Assembly: GCA_005889475.1 (NCBI GenBank)
Contig: VBGT01000078.1
Location: 4,147-56,796 of the forward strand
DNA from: Chloroflexota bacterium
Lineage (GTDB): Bacteria > Chloroflexota > Limnocylindria > Limnocylindrales > CSP1-4
Direction: 5' to 3'
Length of the DNA: 52,650 nucleotides
The translations under genes and the position numbers were made by a program. A model generated the notes under the pieces. That model made no database searches. It had not been told where the DNA came from and saw nothing but the letters and a program-made list of their open reading frames with translations. Position 1 is the first letter of the stretch; every line of letters begins with the position of its first letter. Below, piece after piece: positions 24,590 to 33,195 of this stretch.

Positions 24590-25956
24590 AGGCCCTCCGG
24601 CCGCGTCCCGAGGGTCACGCTGATCTCGATCTGCGCGGTCCCGCGCAGGACCGTCAGCTTCACCGCCTGGCCGGGCGCGTAGCTGGTCAACATCGCGTCG
24701 AGCGGGTGCTCCGAATCGACCGTCTGTCCCTCGATCGCGAGGACGATATCGCCGGCCTTGAGGCCCGCCTTCTCGGCCGGGCTGCCAGGGTTGATGGCGG
24801 GCAGAGTGGCGCCCGATGCGTCGGTCTGCGGCTCGATCAGTGCCCCGTGGTCGACCGTCAGGTTGTTGTCTTTCTTGACCTTCAGGTCGATCTGGACGTA
24901 GCGGATCCCGACGTACGGCCGGGCCAGCTTCTCGCCGGCGAGCGCCTGGGCCATGATCGGGCGGGCGATGTCGATCGGGATGGCGAAGCCGATGCCGTTG
25001 GAGTTCGCCTCGACCGCGGTGTTGATGCCGATGACCTGGCCCGCCGCGTCGAGGAGCGGGCCGCCGCTGTTACCGGGGTTGATGGCGGCGTCGGTCTGGA
25101 TGAGGTTGGTGAGGTGCACCCCGGCCTCGACGTCGATGCTGCGCCCGGTCGCCGAGATGATCCCGGTGGTGACCGTGCTGGTGTACGTCCCGAGCGGCGA
25201 GCCGATCGCGATCGCCAATTGGCCGACCTTGATGTCGGCGGACCGGCCCATCGGCGCCGAGGGCAGCCCGGCCGCGTCGACCTTGACGATCGCGAGGTCG
25301 GTCAGCGTGTCGATGCCGTAGACCGTGCCCTTGAACTCGCGGCCGTCCTTGAGCTCGACCGTGAGCTCCGAGGCGATGGCGCCGTCCTGGGTTCGCACGA
25401 CGTGCCGGTTGGTCAGGATCCAGCCCGCCGGGTCGTAGATCACGCCCGAGCCGACGCCGCGGTCCGGGATCGTGCCGCCGAGCGGGCCGGTCGTCGTGCC
25501 GATCGCGGTGATGCGGACGACAGCGGGGCTGACGCTGGCCGCCGCGGTCACCACCGCCGACGAATCGTCGATGGCGATCGGATTGGGGGTCTGTCCGGCG
25601 GCCAGGCTGCCCGAGCCCGGTCCCGCCGGTCGATCGAGCGCCCCGGTGCCCTCGAGGACGATGACCGTGCCGCCGGAGGCCAGCACCGCCGACAGCAGTG
25701 CCGCGCCGAGGATCCGCCAGAGCCCGTCTAGGCCGTTCCTGCGGCTCGCGGTCACGGTTGGCGTTGACGGCGTCACGGGCTCCGTGGGCGCCACCGATGC
25801 GGGGGCGGTCTCGCTCGGGTCGAGCCAGGCCGATCGCGTCCACTCGGGCCGAGGCTCCGGCGGGGGTGAATAGGCGACGGTTTCGCCCTGCGGTGCTGGT
25901 GTCTCCGCCTCGAGCGCGTCGTCACGCGGCTCGGGGGGACGCGGCTGCTCGGTCAT
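24586..25956 (-). CDS. HtrA/DegP-like serine protease with PDZ domain
   Basis: A 456-residue membrane-anchored protease. A Pro/Glu/Thr-rich cytoplasmic part (1-72) precedes one membrane segment (about 79-101). The trypsin-like domain has the catalytic triad H185 (TNRHVV), D220 (LTDLAIVK) and S297 (GNSGGPL). One PDZ domain follows, with NPGSPAEKAGLKAGDIVLAI at about 390-409. It belongs to the HtrA/DegQ extracytoplasmic quality-control group. AGGAG lies just before ATG 25956. The sensor kinase gene ends 7 bases upstream on the same strand, so the protease is probably in its operon, as in CssRS- or HtrA-linked stress systems; this link is inference. Confidence 0.93.
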   Translation of the reverse strand: MTEQPRPPEPRDDALEAETPAPQGETVAYSPPPEPRPEWTRSAWLDPSETAPASVAPTEPVTPSTPTVTASRRNGLDGLWRILGAALLSAVLASGGTVIVLEGTGALDRPAGPGSGSLAAGQTPNPIAIDDSSAVVTAAASVSPAVVRITAIGTTTGPLGGTIPDRGVGSGVIYDPAGWILTNRHVVRTQDGAIASELTVELKDGREFKGTVYGIDTLTDLAIVKVDAAGLPSAPMGRSADIKVGQLAIAIGSPLGTYTSTVTTGIISATGRSIDVEAGVHLTNLIQTDAAINPGNSGGPLLDAAGQVIGINTAVEANSNGIGFAIPIDIARPIMAQALAGEKLARPYVGIRYVQIDLKVKKDNNLTVDHGALIEPQTDASGATLPAINPGSPAEKAGLKAGDIVLAIEGQTVDSEHPLDAMLTSYAPGQAVKLTVLRGTAQIEISVTLGTRPEGL

Positions 25957-25962
25957 GTGCTC

Positions 25963-27558
25963 CTAGGGTGCCGGCTCCGGGTTCAGGTTCTGGGCTTGTG
26001 CCGGTGAAGTTTCCGCCACGCGCTGAGAATCCGATGAGGACGGCGGTCGCGGGATCGCCGGGAGCGTGACCCGGAATGTCGTCCCCGCCCCCAGCCGGCT
26101 CTCGACGGTCACCGAGCCGCCGTGCATCTCGACGATGCTGCGCACGATGGCCAGGCCCAGCCCGCTGCCGCTGCCGCGCGCCTCGCTGGCGCCCGAGCCG
26201 CGGAAGAACCGGTCGAAGATCCGGGGCAGCTCGGCGGGGTCGATGCCCACGCCCGTGTCGGTGACGGTGATCGTCGCGCCGCCCTCGGCGTCGCCGCGGA
26301 CCTGTACACCGACCCGCCCGCCGCGAGGCGTGAACTTGATCGCATTGCCCACGAGGTTCGCGACGACCTGGCCGATGCGGACCGGATCGTGCCGGATCTG
26401 GATCGGTGACTCGGGCCGCTCCATCGTCAGCTCGACGCCGCGCCGGCGCGCCGTCGCGGCGGACTGCTCCACAGCCTGCTCCACCGCGGAGCGGAGGTCG
26501 TCGGGCCGCAGGTCGAGCAGGACCAGGCCGGAGTCGAGCTTGGAGAGCTCGAGCAGGTTCTGGGCGAGCCAGTCCAGGCGCTCCAGCTGCGCGCGACTCG
26601 ACTCGAGGAACTCCGCCCGCGTCGACGGGTCATCTGCCGCGCCCTCCACGAGCAGCTCGTTGAACGTTCGCACCGCGGCGATCGGCGTGCGCAGCTCGTG
26701 CGAGACGTCGGCGAGGAACTCCCGGCTCCGGTCGCGGTCGCTGCGGATGATCTCGATGCTCTGCTGCAGCCGCTCGGCCATCGCGTTGAACTGCAGGCCA
26801 AGCTCCGACAGCTCGACCGGCCCGTCCTCGATCGCGTCGGATGGCACGCGCCTCGCGAAGTCGCCGTCGGCCAGGTCGCGGCTCGCCTCGGTGAGCCGGC
26901 GCAGCGGCGTCGTGATCCGCCGTGTGAGCATGGCCGCGACCACCACCGCGATCGCGAGCGCGATGAGGCCGATGATCGCGAGCAGCCCGGTGACGTTCGA
27001 GATCGCGGCTGCGCGGTACGTGTATGGGTTGAGCAGCGTCACCTCGACCGCGTAGGGCACGATCGCGGAGCTCACCTCGACCACGACCGGCGAGCTGGTC
27101 ATCCGCTCGCGGAACTGGTTCGGTGCGGCCTGGGCCTGCTCCGAGGCGGCGAACGCGCCGTTCGCTGCCGGCTGGAACGCGTCCCCGTCCAACCTCCCGA
27201 GGCGGACCTGCACATCCGCCTGGGCAAGGCGATCGGCGATGATCCGCTGCTGCCGGTCGAGCCCCAGCTCGAAGGCCACGGTCGGATCGACCTGGCCGTC
27301 GGCCGACACCACCGGCCGCCCGGCGCGGACCGACGGGGCGCTCTCGGCGACGAGGATCACGTACTGCGCGACGCCGCGGGCCCGCGCCGCGAGGTCGTCG
27401 GCCTGCTGCTGGTCGAAGTACGCGCCGAGCCGGTTGACGACCAGCAGCCCGACGAGCCCGAGCGTCATCGCCACCACGGCGACGAACGCCAGGGTCAGCC
27501 GGCCCTGGAACGTCCGGGGCGCGAGGCGGTCAACGCTCGGCGAATGCGTACCCGACAC
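25963..27558 (-). CDS. Sensor histidine kinase
   Basis: A transmembrane sensor kinase of about 531 residues. Two membrane helices (about 20-40 and 190-215) flank an extracytoplasmic domain of about 150 residues; a HAMP linker follows. HisKA contains FLADVSHELRTP with the phosphoacceptor histidine near residue 285; the HATPase domain has NLVGNAIKFTP (N box), DTGVGIDP (G1) and GSGLGLAIVRSIV (G2). The tail is Pro/Ser/Gln rich. It pairs with the response regulator whose stop overlaps this start by 29 bases if GTG 27558 is used; ATG 27597 (68-base overlap) is the alternative, and neither has a good ribosome site. The signal is unknown. Confidence 0.92.
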   Translation of the reverse strand: MSGTHSPSVDRLAPRTFQGRLTLAFVAVVAMTLGLVGLLVVNRLGAYFDQQQADDLAARARGVAQYVILVAESAPSVRAGRPVVSADGQVDPTVAFELGLDRQQRIIADRLAQADVQVRLGRLDGDAFQPAANGAFAASEQAQAAPNQFRERMTSSPVVVEVSSAIVPYAVEVTLLNPYTYRAAAISNVTGLLAIIGLIALAIAVVVAAMLTRRITTPLRRLTEASRDLADGDFARRVPSDAIEDGPVELSELGLQFNAMAERLQQSIEIIRSDRDRSREFLADVSHELRTPIAAVRTFNELLVEGAADDPSTRAEFLESSRAQLERLDWLAQNLLELSKLDSGLVLLDLRPDDLRSAVEQAVEQSAATARRRGVELTMERPESPIQIRHDPVRIGQVVANLVGNAIKFTPRGGRVGVQVRGDAEGGATITVTDTGVGIDPAELPRIFDRFFRGSGASEARGSGSGLGLAIVRSIVEMHGGSVTVESRLGAGTTFRVTLPAIPRPPSSSDSQRVAETSPAQAQNLNPEPAP

Positions 27559-28228
27559 CGCGAATGGTCTGGACGAACACGGGTTGTGCGGGGTCATCCT
27601 CGAGCTTGTCGCGCAGGTGGCTCACGTGGACGTTGATCGTCTTCTCGTCCTGGTCGAGCGCTTCGTAGTCGCGCAGCAGGTCGAGCAGCTCGGCGCGCGT
27701 GTACACCCGGCCGGGCTTGCTGGCGAGGTGGCGCAGGATCTCGAACTCGGTCGGGGTCAGCGAGATCCGTCGGTCGCCGCGCTGCACCCGCCGCCGATCG
27801 AGGTCGATGAGCAGGTCGCGATGGCGGATCACTCGGCCCCCGACGGCGTCGGCGAGATCACCGTACGCTCGCCGGAGCAGCGCCTTGATGCGGCTCATGA
27901 GCTCGCGCAGCCCGAACGGCTTGGTCAGGTAGTCGTCCGCGCCGAGCTCGAGGCCGATCACCTTGTCGACCTCTTCGTCGCGGGCGGTGAGCATGAGGAC
28001 CGGCGACTTCGTGCCGGCCGCGCGCAGCCGCCGGAGCACCTCGAAGCCGTCCATGCCCGGCAGGCGGACGTCGAGCAGGACGAGGTCCGGCGCGGTCTTC
28101 GTCGCGAGATCGAGACCATCCTCGCCGGACCGGGCAAGGGTCACCTCGTAGCCCTCCTGCTGGAGGGCGTACTGGATTCCGCGAGCGACCGCGTGCTCGT
28201 CCTCGACGATCAGGATCGTAGCGGCCAT
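27530..28228 (-). CDS. OmpR-family response regulator
   Basis: A 232-residue regulator. The receiver domain has acidic residues in VEDE (8-11), phospho-acceptor D53 (LVLLDVRLPG), T82 (LTARD) and K104 (LTKPFG). The C-terminal winged helix shows RISLTPTEFEILRHLASKPGRV and TINVHVSHLRDKL, typical of OmpR/PhoB. It precedes the sensor kinase and protease on the minus strand. Upstream, a TACCAT box (28238-28243) ends nine bases before the ATG. rplY is read divergently, 56 bases away. Target genes are not visible, but htrA in the same operon is a plausible member of the regulon. Confidence 0.94.
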   Translation of the reverse strand: MAATILIVEDEHAVARGIQYALQQEGYEVTLARSGEDGLDLATKTAPDLVLLDVRLPGMDGFEVLRRLRAAGTKSPVLMLTARDEEVDKVIGLELGADDYLTKPFGLRELMSRIKALLRRAYGDLADAVGGRVIRHRDLLIDLDRRRVQRGDRRISLTPTEFEILRHLASKPGRVYTRAELLDLLRDYEALDQDEKTINVHVSHLRDKLEDDPAQPVFVQTIRGVGYAFAER

Positions 28229-28284
28229 AGGGCGCTCATGGTAGGGTTACGCGCCCGATCGATCCTTCCGGAGGCCTGTTCCGC

Positions 28285-28977
28285 ATGTCCGCCGCTCCCG
28301 CTCGACCGAAGCTCGCCGCCGCGCGACGTGCGATCACCGGCAAGAAGGTCGCCTACCTGCGCCGTGACGGCCGGCTGCCGGCTGTCGTCTTCGGCCGCGG
28401 CCTGAGCTCGGACAGCGTCTCGCTCGACACGCATGAGTTCGAGTCCCTGCGGCGGCAAGCCGGGCCGAACACGCTGATCGACCTCTCGGTCGACGGCGGC
28501 ACCTCCGCGCCCGTGCTGGTCCATGGCGTCCAGGTCCATCGGGTGACTCGCAAGCCCCTTCACGTGGACCTGTACGTCGTGCGCATGACCGAGGAGCTGA
28601 CGGTCGACGTCGCCCTCGTCTCCGAGGGCGTGTCCGAAGCAGTCGAGAACGGCGGGGGCACGCTGCTTCACGTCATCGACCACGTTCGCGTCCGGGCGCT
28701 GCCCGATCACCTGCCGGAGGCGATCCACTACTCCATCGAATCGCTCGAGACATTCGACGACGCGATCCACGTGAGCGACCTCGTGATCCCGTCCGACGCG
28801 ACGTTGCTGACCGACCCATCCGAGGTCGTCGCCAAGGTGCTCCCGCCGCGCGTCGAGGAGGAGCCGGAGGTCGCCGAGGCCGTCGAGGGCGAGGAAGGTG
28901 CCGAGGGCGAGGAAGGTGCCGAGGCCGCCGAGGGCGAGACGCCCGCAGCCGAGTCCGACACCGACGACGAGGGCTGA
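28285..28977 (+). CDS. rplY: 50S ribosomal protein L25 / general stress protein Ctc
   Basis: A 230-residue bL25 protein of the long, Ctc/TL5-type. The 5S rRNA-binding domain (about 1-95) has the GKKVAYLRRDGRLPAVVFG block and the VHRVTRKPLHVDLYVV block, followed by the TL5 C-terminal domain (about 100-190) with HVSDLVIP. The last 40 residues are very acidic and Gly/Glu/Ala rich, and hold an 18-base tandem repeat at 28885-28920. ATG 28285 follows GGAGG at a slightly long spacing. It starts its own transcript, divergent from the two-component system, and ends 3 bases from the convergent methyltransferase gene. Confidence 0.94.
   Translation: MSAAPARPKLAAARRAITGKKVAYLRRDGRLPAVVFGRGLSSDSVSLDTHEFESLRRQAGPNTLIDLSVDGGTSAPVLVHGVQVHRVTRKPLHVDLYVVRMTEELTVDVALVSEGVSEAVENGGGTLLHVIDHVRVRALPDHLPEAIHYSIESLETFDDAIHVSDLVIPSDATLLTDPSEVVAKVLPPRVEEEPEVAEAVEGEEGAEGEEGAEAAEGETPAAESDTDDEG
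28885..28920 (+). repeat. 18-base tandem repeat in the rplY acidic tail
   Basis: GAGGGCGAGGAAGGTGCC occurs twice without mismatch (28885-28902 and 28903-28920), encoding EGEEGA twice. It is a likely site of length variation by slippage, in a tail that should tolerate it. Confidence 0.8.
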
Positions 28978-28980
28978 GCC

Positions 28981-29844
28981 TCAGCTCGAGGCGTGGCCCA
29001 GCGCATAGATCACCGGCAGGCGCAGCGTCAGCTGGTCCGGCGGCAGCCGCGCCAATCCGTCGAGGATCTCGCTCTCGATGTCACGCCGCTCGTCCGGCTC
29101 GAGCTCGGCGAAGAGCGACTCCTCGTCGAACTGGGTGAGGAAGGCGAGGTAGCCCGCCGCATCCCAGGTGTGCGCGACCTCTGCCGTATACGCCGTCACG
29201 TCGTGAAAGCCGGCGCGGCGCATCGACTGGGCCGCTGAGGCCGGCGAGGCCACGTCCCCGGGCCGTGCGTCCGGCTCGGGTGGGTCGAAGCCGGCCGCGT
29301 CGAGCACCTCGTTGGCGATCCGGTCCGGCGCGTACGCCCGCTCGGTTCGCTGCCAGGTGACCCACGCGAACATGCCATCGGGCCGGAGGACGCGGTTGAT
29401 CTCGCGGAGGGCCGCCAGTCGACTGGGCACGAGCTGGAGCACGAACGAGGACACGGCCAGGTCATACGAGCCGTCATCGAAGGGCATGCGGTCGGCGGGC
29501 GCGACCTCCGTCGCGTAGCGGCCGGCGAGACCGGCCAGGCGCTCCGTCGCGTGGTCGCGCGCCACCGCGAGCATCCCCCCCGAGGGGTCGATGCCGGTGA
29601 CCCGCAGGGCCGGCCAGCGCTCGAGCGCGGCGATCGCCAGCGTCCCGGTGCCGCTCCCGACGTCGAGCACGTGCGGCGTGCGGGTGCGTGCCAGCGCGGC
29701 CTCGATCGCCGGCGCCGCGAGATCGAGGACCCGCTCAGCCCCCGGCCGGATCACCGGGCCCCACCAGCGGGCGTAGCCCTCGGCCATGCGGTCGTACCGG
29801 CTCTCGCCCTCGTCCTCCGGCTCGGTCGCGTCCTGCAGGCTCAC
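28981..29844 (-). CDS. SAM-dependent methyltransferase (UbiE/Methyltransf_11 type)
   Basis: A 287-residue class I methyltransferase. Motif I VLDVGSGTGTLA is at about residues 59-70, an acidic D in TGIDPSGGML at about 83-92, and the post-II and III motifs DLAVSSFVLQLVP and INRVLRPDGMFAWVTW at about 127-164. The substrate is unknown; UbiE-like proteins act on quinones or small molecules. The GTG start at 29844 overlaps the stop of the LysR-type gene (GTGA), so the two are cotranscribed and coupled. The C-terminal 90 residues form a helical region of unknown role (FDEESLFAELEPDERRDIES). It is convergent with rplY. Confidence 0.86.
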   Translation of the reverse strand: MSLQDATEPEDEGESRYDRMAEGYARWWGPVIRPGAERVLDLAAPAIEAALARTRTPHVLDVGSGTGTLAIAALERWPALRVTGIDPSGGMLAVARDHATERLAGLAGRYATEVAPADRMPFDDGSYDLAVSSFVLQLVPSRLAALREINRVLRPDGMFAWVTWQRTERAYAPDRIANEVLDAAGFDPPEPDARPGDVASPASAAQSMRRAGFHDVTAYTAEVAHTWDAAGYLAFLTQFDEESLFAELEPDERRDIESEILDGLARLPPDQLTLRLPVIYALGHASS

Positions 29845-30705
29845 GCGACGATGCTAGGGCCCGGGGCGGCGTCGAATGCCTCGAGCAGCGACCAGAACGC
29901 GACCTGCGCCGGTGACCGCCCGTCGCCGTCGAGGCGACGCAGGGCCGCGATGCGGCGTTCGATCCGCGGCGTCCCGATCAGCACGACCCGGCGCAGCGAC
30001 CCGCTGCGGAGCTCGCCTGCCACAGCCGTCATCGGCAGCAGCGCGACCCCGAGCCCGGCGAGGACCATCTGCTTCGCCGCATCGATGTGATCCAGCTCGA
30101 GCACACCGCGCGGCGGCGGACCCGCGGTGCGGAACAGCGCATTCGTCAGGTCGTAGTACGACGACGTCCGATCGAACAGGATCAGGCGGGCGTCGCGCAC
30201 CCGATCGATGTTGATCCGGCGGTGCCGTGCAAGCGGATGTCCCGGCTCGACCACCAGGACCAGCTCGTCCTCGTACAGGTCCATGGTCTCGAGGGCCGGG
30301 TGATGGAGCTCGCGCGCGAGCCCAACCTGGACGTCGCCCCGCACGACCATGTCGAGGATCTGCTCGGAATGGCCGGTACGGACGCTCAACCGCACCGCCG
30401 GGTGCTCTGCCTCGAAGCGCACGAGCAGCTGCGGGAGCACGTAGGTCGAGATCGCCGGCGCCGCACCGAGCACGAGCTCGTCGGCCAGGGGCAGGCGCTC
30501 GATGGCGCTCGACCCGTCCTGCAGCGCCCGCACGGCGCGATCGGCGTAGGGCAGGAAGGTCCGCCCCGCCTCGGTGAGGACCATGCCCCGGCGGCCGCGG
30601 CGGAAGAGCGGGCTGCCGACGGGTGATGAACAGCGCCTCCGCGGCGCGGCTCAGGTTCGCCCGCCGCGCAACCTCCAGGAAGCCCTCGACCTGTGCCAGC
30701 TGCAT
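29841..30705 (-). pseudogene. LysR-family regulator with a deletion in the HTH (frameshifted)
   Basis: The N-terminal LysR start is present at ATG 30705 (MQLAQVEGFLEVARRANLSR, then AAEALFIT), and the effector domain with the PLFRRGRRGMVLTEAG lead-in is intact to 29841. Between FIT and the GSPLF lead-in (about 30611-30621) only about 4 bases remain where about 45 would encode the rest of the HTH, including most of the recognition helix. The shortage of about 41 bases also shifts the frame. The downstream frame has its own ATG at 30584 and could give a 247-residue effector-only protein. It is coupled to the methyltransferase gene and divergent from the isocitrate lyase genes; a T-N11-A style dyad lies at 30787-30811. 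Assembly error is the alternative. Confidence 0.8.
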
Positions 30706-30761
30706 GTGCCCCGGTGAGCCCGTCCTTGCGTGCGCCTCGCCGAATGGCGATGTCGCGCTTG

Positions 30762-30767
30762 ATCATA
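30762..30767 (-). promoter_or_regulatory. Candidate -10 box for the LysR-type gene
   Basis: TATGAT on the minus strand matches five of six positions of the -10 consensus and lies about 57 bases upstream of ATG 30705. No convincing -35 is visible; the dyad at 30787-30811 covers the region just upstream, where a LysR protein would bind. Confidence 0.4.
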
Positions 30768-30786
30768 AGCCACATTGATGGCTCCA

Positions 30787-30811
30787 ATCACGTAGTTCGA
30801 TTGGACGTGAT
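30787..30811. promoter_or_regulatory. Perfect dyad ATCACGT-N11-ACGTGAT (LysR-type operator candidate)
   Basis: Seven-base arms (30787-30793 and 30805-30811) separated by 11 bases, in the divergent region between the LysR-type gene and the small protein/isocitrate lyase genes. The arm-spacer layout resembles LysR-type T-N11-A sites. An overlapping CCAAT...ATTGG pair strengthens the symmetry. Confidence 0.6.
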
Positions 30812-30849
30812 GGCTGCGGCGATGGGAGGCTGGTGCCAGGAGGTGCGGC

Positions 30850-31071
30850 ATGACTGGTCAGCTCCCGACCCGAATCACGATCGAGCTCCATCCCGGCGAC
30901 GGCGCGGGCGGCTGGACCGCGCGAACCGCCGTCGTCGACAGCGGGCTGGCGACGCCGGCGCCGCATGCCGCCGAGCCCCGCGAGGAGGCGCCGGTCCCGG
31001 CCGCCTATGAGCCGGCGCCGTGCACCTGTCTCGAGGATGGCGGCTGCGACGCCGACCACGCGAACGACTGA
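30850..31071 (+). CDS. Small Cys/Asp/His-tailed protein coupled to isocitrate lyase
   Basis: A 73-residue protein with no recognised family. The C-terminus, CTCLEDGGCDADHAND, has three cysteines and several Asp/His that could bind a metal. AGGAGGT five bases before ATG 30850 is a strong ribosome site, and the TGATG overlap with the isocitrate lyase start suggests translational coupling, so I call it real. The rest is Ala/Pro-rich and probably flexible. It could be a regulatory or metal-delivery partner of the lyase, but that is only context. Confidence 0.6.
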   Translation: MTGQLPTRITIELHPGDGAGGWTARTAVVDSGLATPAPHAAEPREEAPVPAAYEPAPCTCLEDGGCDADHAND

Positions 31072-32219
31072 TGGCCGCCGTCGCGGCGCCGACCGAGCTG
31101 GCCCCATCCCCGCTGCTGCCCGAGGGCTTCGGCGTGCCGCCGTCGCGCTGGATCCACCCGGCGACGCGCTTCCGCGAGCTGCTGCGCACCGAGCCGTACC
31201 TGTTCGGGCCAGGCGTCTACGACCCGATGGGCGCCCAGCTGGTCATGTACCACCGGTTCAAGGCTGTCTACTTCAGCGGCTATTCGTTCGCGATCGGTCA
31301 TCTCGGCACGACCGACATGGACCTGTACAGCGGTCCGGAGATTGCCGACGGCGCCCGGCGGGCCGTCAGCGCGCTGCGCAAGTTCCAGCTGACGATGGCC
31401 GTCGGCGACCCCGCGAAGGGCGTCGAGCCGCGGATCCTGGACATCCCGCCCGTGGTCGTCGACATGGACGCCGGATACGGCAACATCTTCAACGTCCAGC
31501 GCCAGACGGAGCTCCTCGTGACCGCCGGCGTCGCGGCGGCGCACCTCGAGGACCAGGTCCTGCCGAAGCGCTGCGGCCACATCGGCGGCAAGGCGCTCGT
31601 GCCGGCGACCGAGATGAACGGCAAGCTGCGCATGATGCGGGCCGTCGCCGATGACCTCGGGCGCGACGACTTCACGGTGATCGCGCGGACCGACGGTCTG
31701 TCGGCGATCGACGCCCCTGAGCCGGCACGCGGCCTCGAGCTGGCCATCGACCGCGCCTGCCGCTACCTCGAGACGGGCATCCCCGACCTGGTCTGGTGCG
31801 AGTTTCCGACCTCCGATCGCGGGCCGGTCGAGACGTTCGCGGATCAGGTGCGTCGCCGCTACCCCGAGGCGAGCTTCGCCTTCAACTGGTCGTCGTCGTT
31901 CAAGTGGTACCTGGATCCCGACCCGCTCACGTTCGCGGAGCTCGGCGACCTCGGCTTCAAGTTCATCTTCATCACCCTGGGCGGCCAGCACGCGGCCGGG
32001 CACGGCCTGTCGACGCTGCTCGCCGCGATGGCCGAGCGCCAGGAGCAGGGCTACATCGAGCTCCAGCGCCGCGAGTTCGAGCCCGGCGCGGACGTCCCCA
32101 CCCGCTCACACCACGAATTCAGTGGCGTGCCCTACCACCACCTCGTGGGCAAGGCCTACGACGCAGCCCGCCTCGGCCGCGAGTTCGTCGAAGCGCTGCC
32201 CGAGGAGAAGGTCGTCTAG
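31071..32219 (+). CDS. aceA: Isocitrate lyase (isocitrate/methylisocitrate lyase family)
   Basis: A 382-residue enzyme of the ICL/PEP mutase superfamily; isocitrate lyase cleaves isocitrate to succinate and glyoxylate. The active-site signature KRCGHIGGK is at about residues 164-172, preceded by the metal-binding region VVDMDAGYGN (about 129-138) and HLEDQ, and followed by the FAFNWSSSFKW block that matches the ICL NCSPSFNW region. At 382 residues it is shorter than E. coli AceA (434), as in some archaeal and Chloroflexota forms. The ATG at 31071 overlaps the upstream stop. Methylisocitrate lyase is possible but less likely, given the KxCGH signature. No malate synthase gene is nearby. Confidence 0.82.
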   Translation: MAAVAAPTELAPSPLLPEGFGVPPSRWIHPATRFRELLRTEPYLFGPGVYDPMGAQLVMYHRFKAVYFSGYSFAIGHLGTTDMDLYSGPEIADGARRAVSALRKFQLTMAVGDPAKGVEPRILDIPPVVVDMDAGYGNIFNVQRQTELLVTAGVAAAHLEDQVLPKRCGHIGGKALVPATEMNGKLRMMRAVADDLGRDDFTVIARTDGLSAIDAPEPARGLELAIDRACRYLETGIPDLVWCEFPTSDRGPVETFADQVRRRYPEASFAFNWSSSFKWYLDPDPLTFAELGDLGFKFIFITLGGQHAAGHGLSTLLAAMAERQEQGYIELQRREFEPGADVPTRSHHEFSGVPYHHLVGKAYDAARLGREFVEALPEEKVV

Positions 32220-32268
32220 GGCGATGGGCCCGCGATCCCACGTGTACAGGGCACAAGGCCTGAGCGAC

Positions 32269-32297
32269 GCCGGGCCCCGATCGTCTCGGGACCCGGC
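32269..32297. terminator. Terminator-like hairpin between convergent genes
   Basis: GCCGGG (32269-32274) pairs with CCCGGC (32292-32297) and CCCGA (32276-32280) with TCGGG (32286-32290), with one mismatch and a 5-base loop. It lies between aceA and the secreted-protein gene. There is no T-run, so it may work as a bidirectional, hairpin-only signal. Confidence 0.5.
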
Positions 32298-32335
32298 GCG
32301 CGAGGCGGCGCAGGCGGAGGGAGCGCCGAGCTGGC

Positions 32336-33112
32336 TCAATGGGTGACGCTGACCAGCGAGATGTTCTCGCGGCCGGCGCTGACGGCGAGCTCCCTGATGA
32401 GCCCGGTGCCCGGCGCGTAGAACTTGTGGTCGCTGCCCGACTCGATGCACGAGAACTCCTTGGTCTCGAGCACGTTGTCGTACGAGCCGGCCGGCACGGT
32501 GATGTGCTTGCCCCGGCTCAGGATGGTGGCCATGTCGACGGCGACACCGGGCGCGTACTCCTGGCGATACGTGTCGCCCGCCGAGGGTTGCGCCTCCATG
32601 AGGATGCCCGGCAGGTTGTCGCCCACGCCGGCCTCCCACGAGCCGAACTTCGTGATCACGGTGCCGTCCGGGGCGTATTCCGTCGTGTCCTCACCGAAGT
32701 ACCAGACATTCCCGGCATCGTCCTGGGCGTACCAATCGAAGGTGTCCTCGGCGAGGATCCCGTTCGAGTACGCGGTGTCGCGAACCACGCGTACCGGGAC
32801 GCCCATGATCGTCCGCGAAGTCGAGGTGACCGTCATCACGTCCCGAAGCGGGGCGCCGTCCTTCTCACCCTCGTAGGTGAACGTCGTCCCGGGCACGAGC
32901 GGGAAGAGCGGGTTGTCGATCGCGTTGGCGCGCCCGCGCGAGTCGGTGAAGTCCGCCGTCCGGATCGTCGGCGCGTACGGCGTGTTGCACGCGCCGCCGT
33001 TCACGGCCAGGACCCCGGCGGGCGCTGCGGCGGCACCGGCGATCAGGAACGCGGCGCCGATTGCGGCAATGGCGCGGCTGGCGTGACGCAGGGGATGGCT
33101 GGATTGGCTCAT
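32336..33112 (-). CDS. Secreted protein, unknown function
   Basis: A 258-residue exported protein. A signal peptide (residues 1-36, with the hydrophobic core AAIGAAFLIAGAAAAPAGVLA) precedes a mature domain of mostly beta structure. Recognisable segments are NPLFPLVPGTTFTYEGEKDG, DTFDWYAQDDAGNVWYFGED and EYAPGVAVDMATILS; two cysteines (about 42 and 224) could pair. CGGAGGCCACC precedes ATG 33112. It is read 83 bases after the second two-component system on the same strand, so it may be its output or a sensed partner. No catalytic motif is visible. Confidence 0.75.
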   Translation of the reverse strand: MSQSSHPLRHASRAIAAIGAAFLIAGAAAAPAGVLAVNGGACNTPYAPTIRTADFTDSRGRANAIDNPLFPLVPGTTFTYEGEKDGAPLRDVMTVTSTSRTIMGVPVRVVRDTAYSNGILAEDTFDWYAQDDAGNVWYFGEDTTEYAPDGTVITKFGSWEAGVGDNLPGILMEAQPSAGDTYRQEYAPGVAVDMATILSRGKHITVPAGSYDNVLETKEFSCIESGSDHKFYAPGTGLIRELAVSAGRENISLVSVTH

Positions 33113-33195
33113 CGGTGGCCTCCGTATTGGCTTGGCTAGACCGATCCTGCTCGCCAGGCCCTGAGAGGAGGGTGAACCGAAGATGAGAGCGGCAT

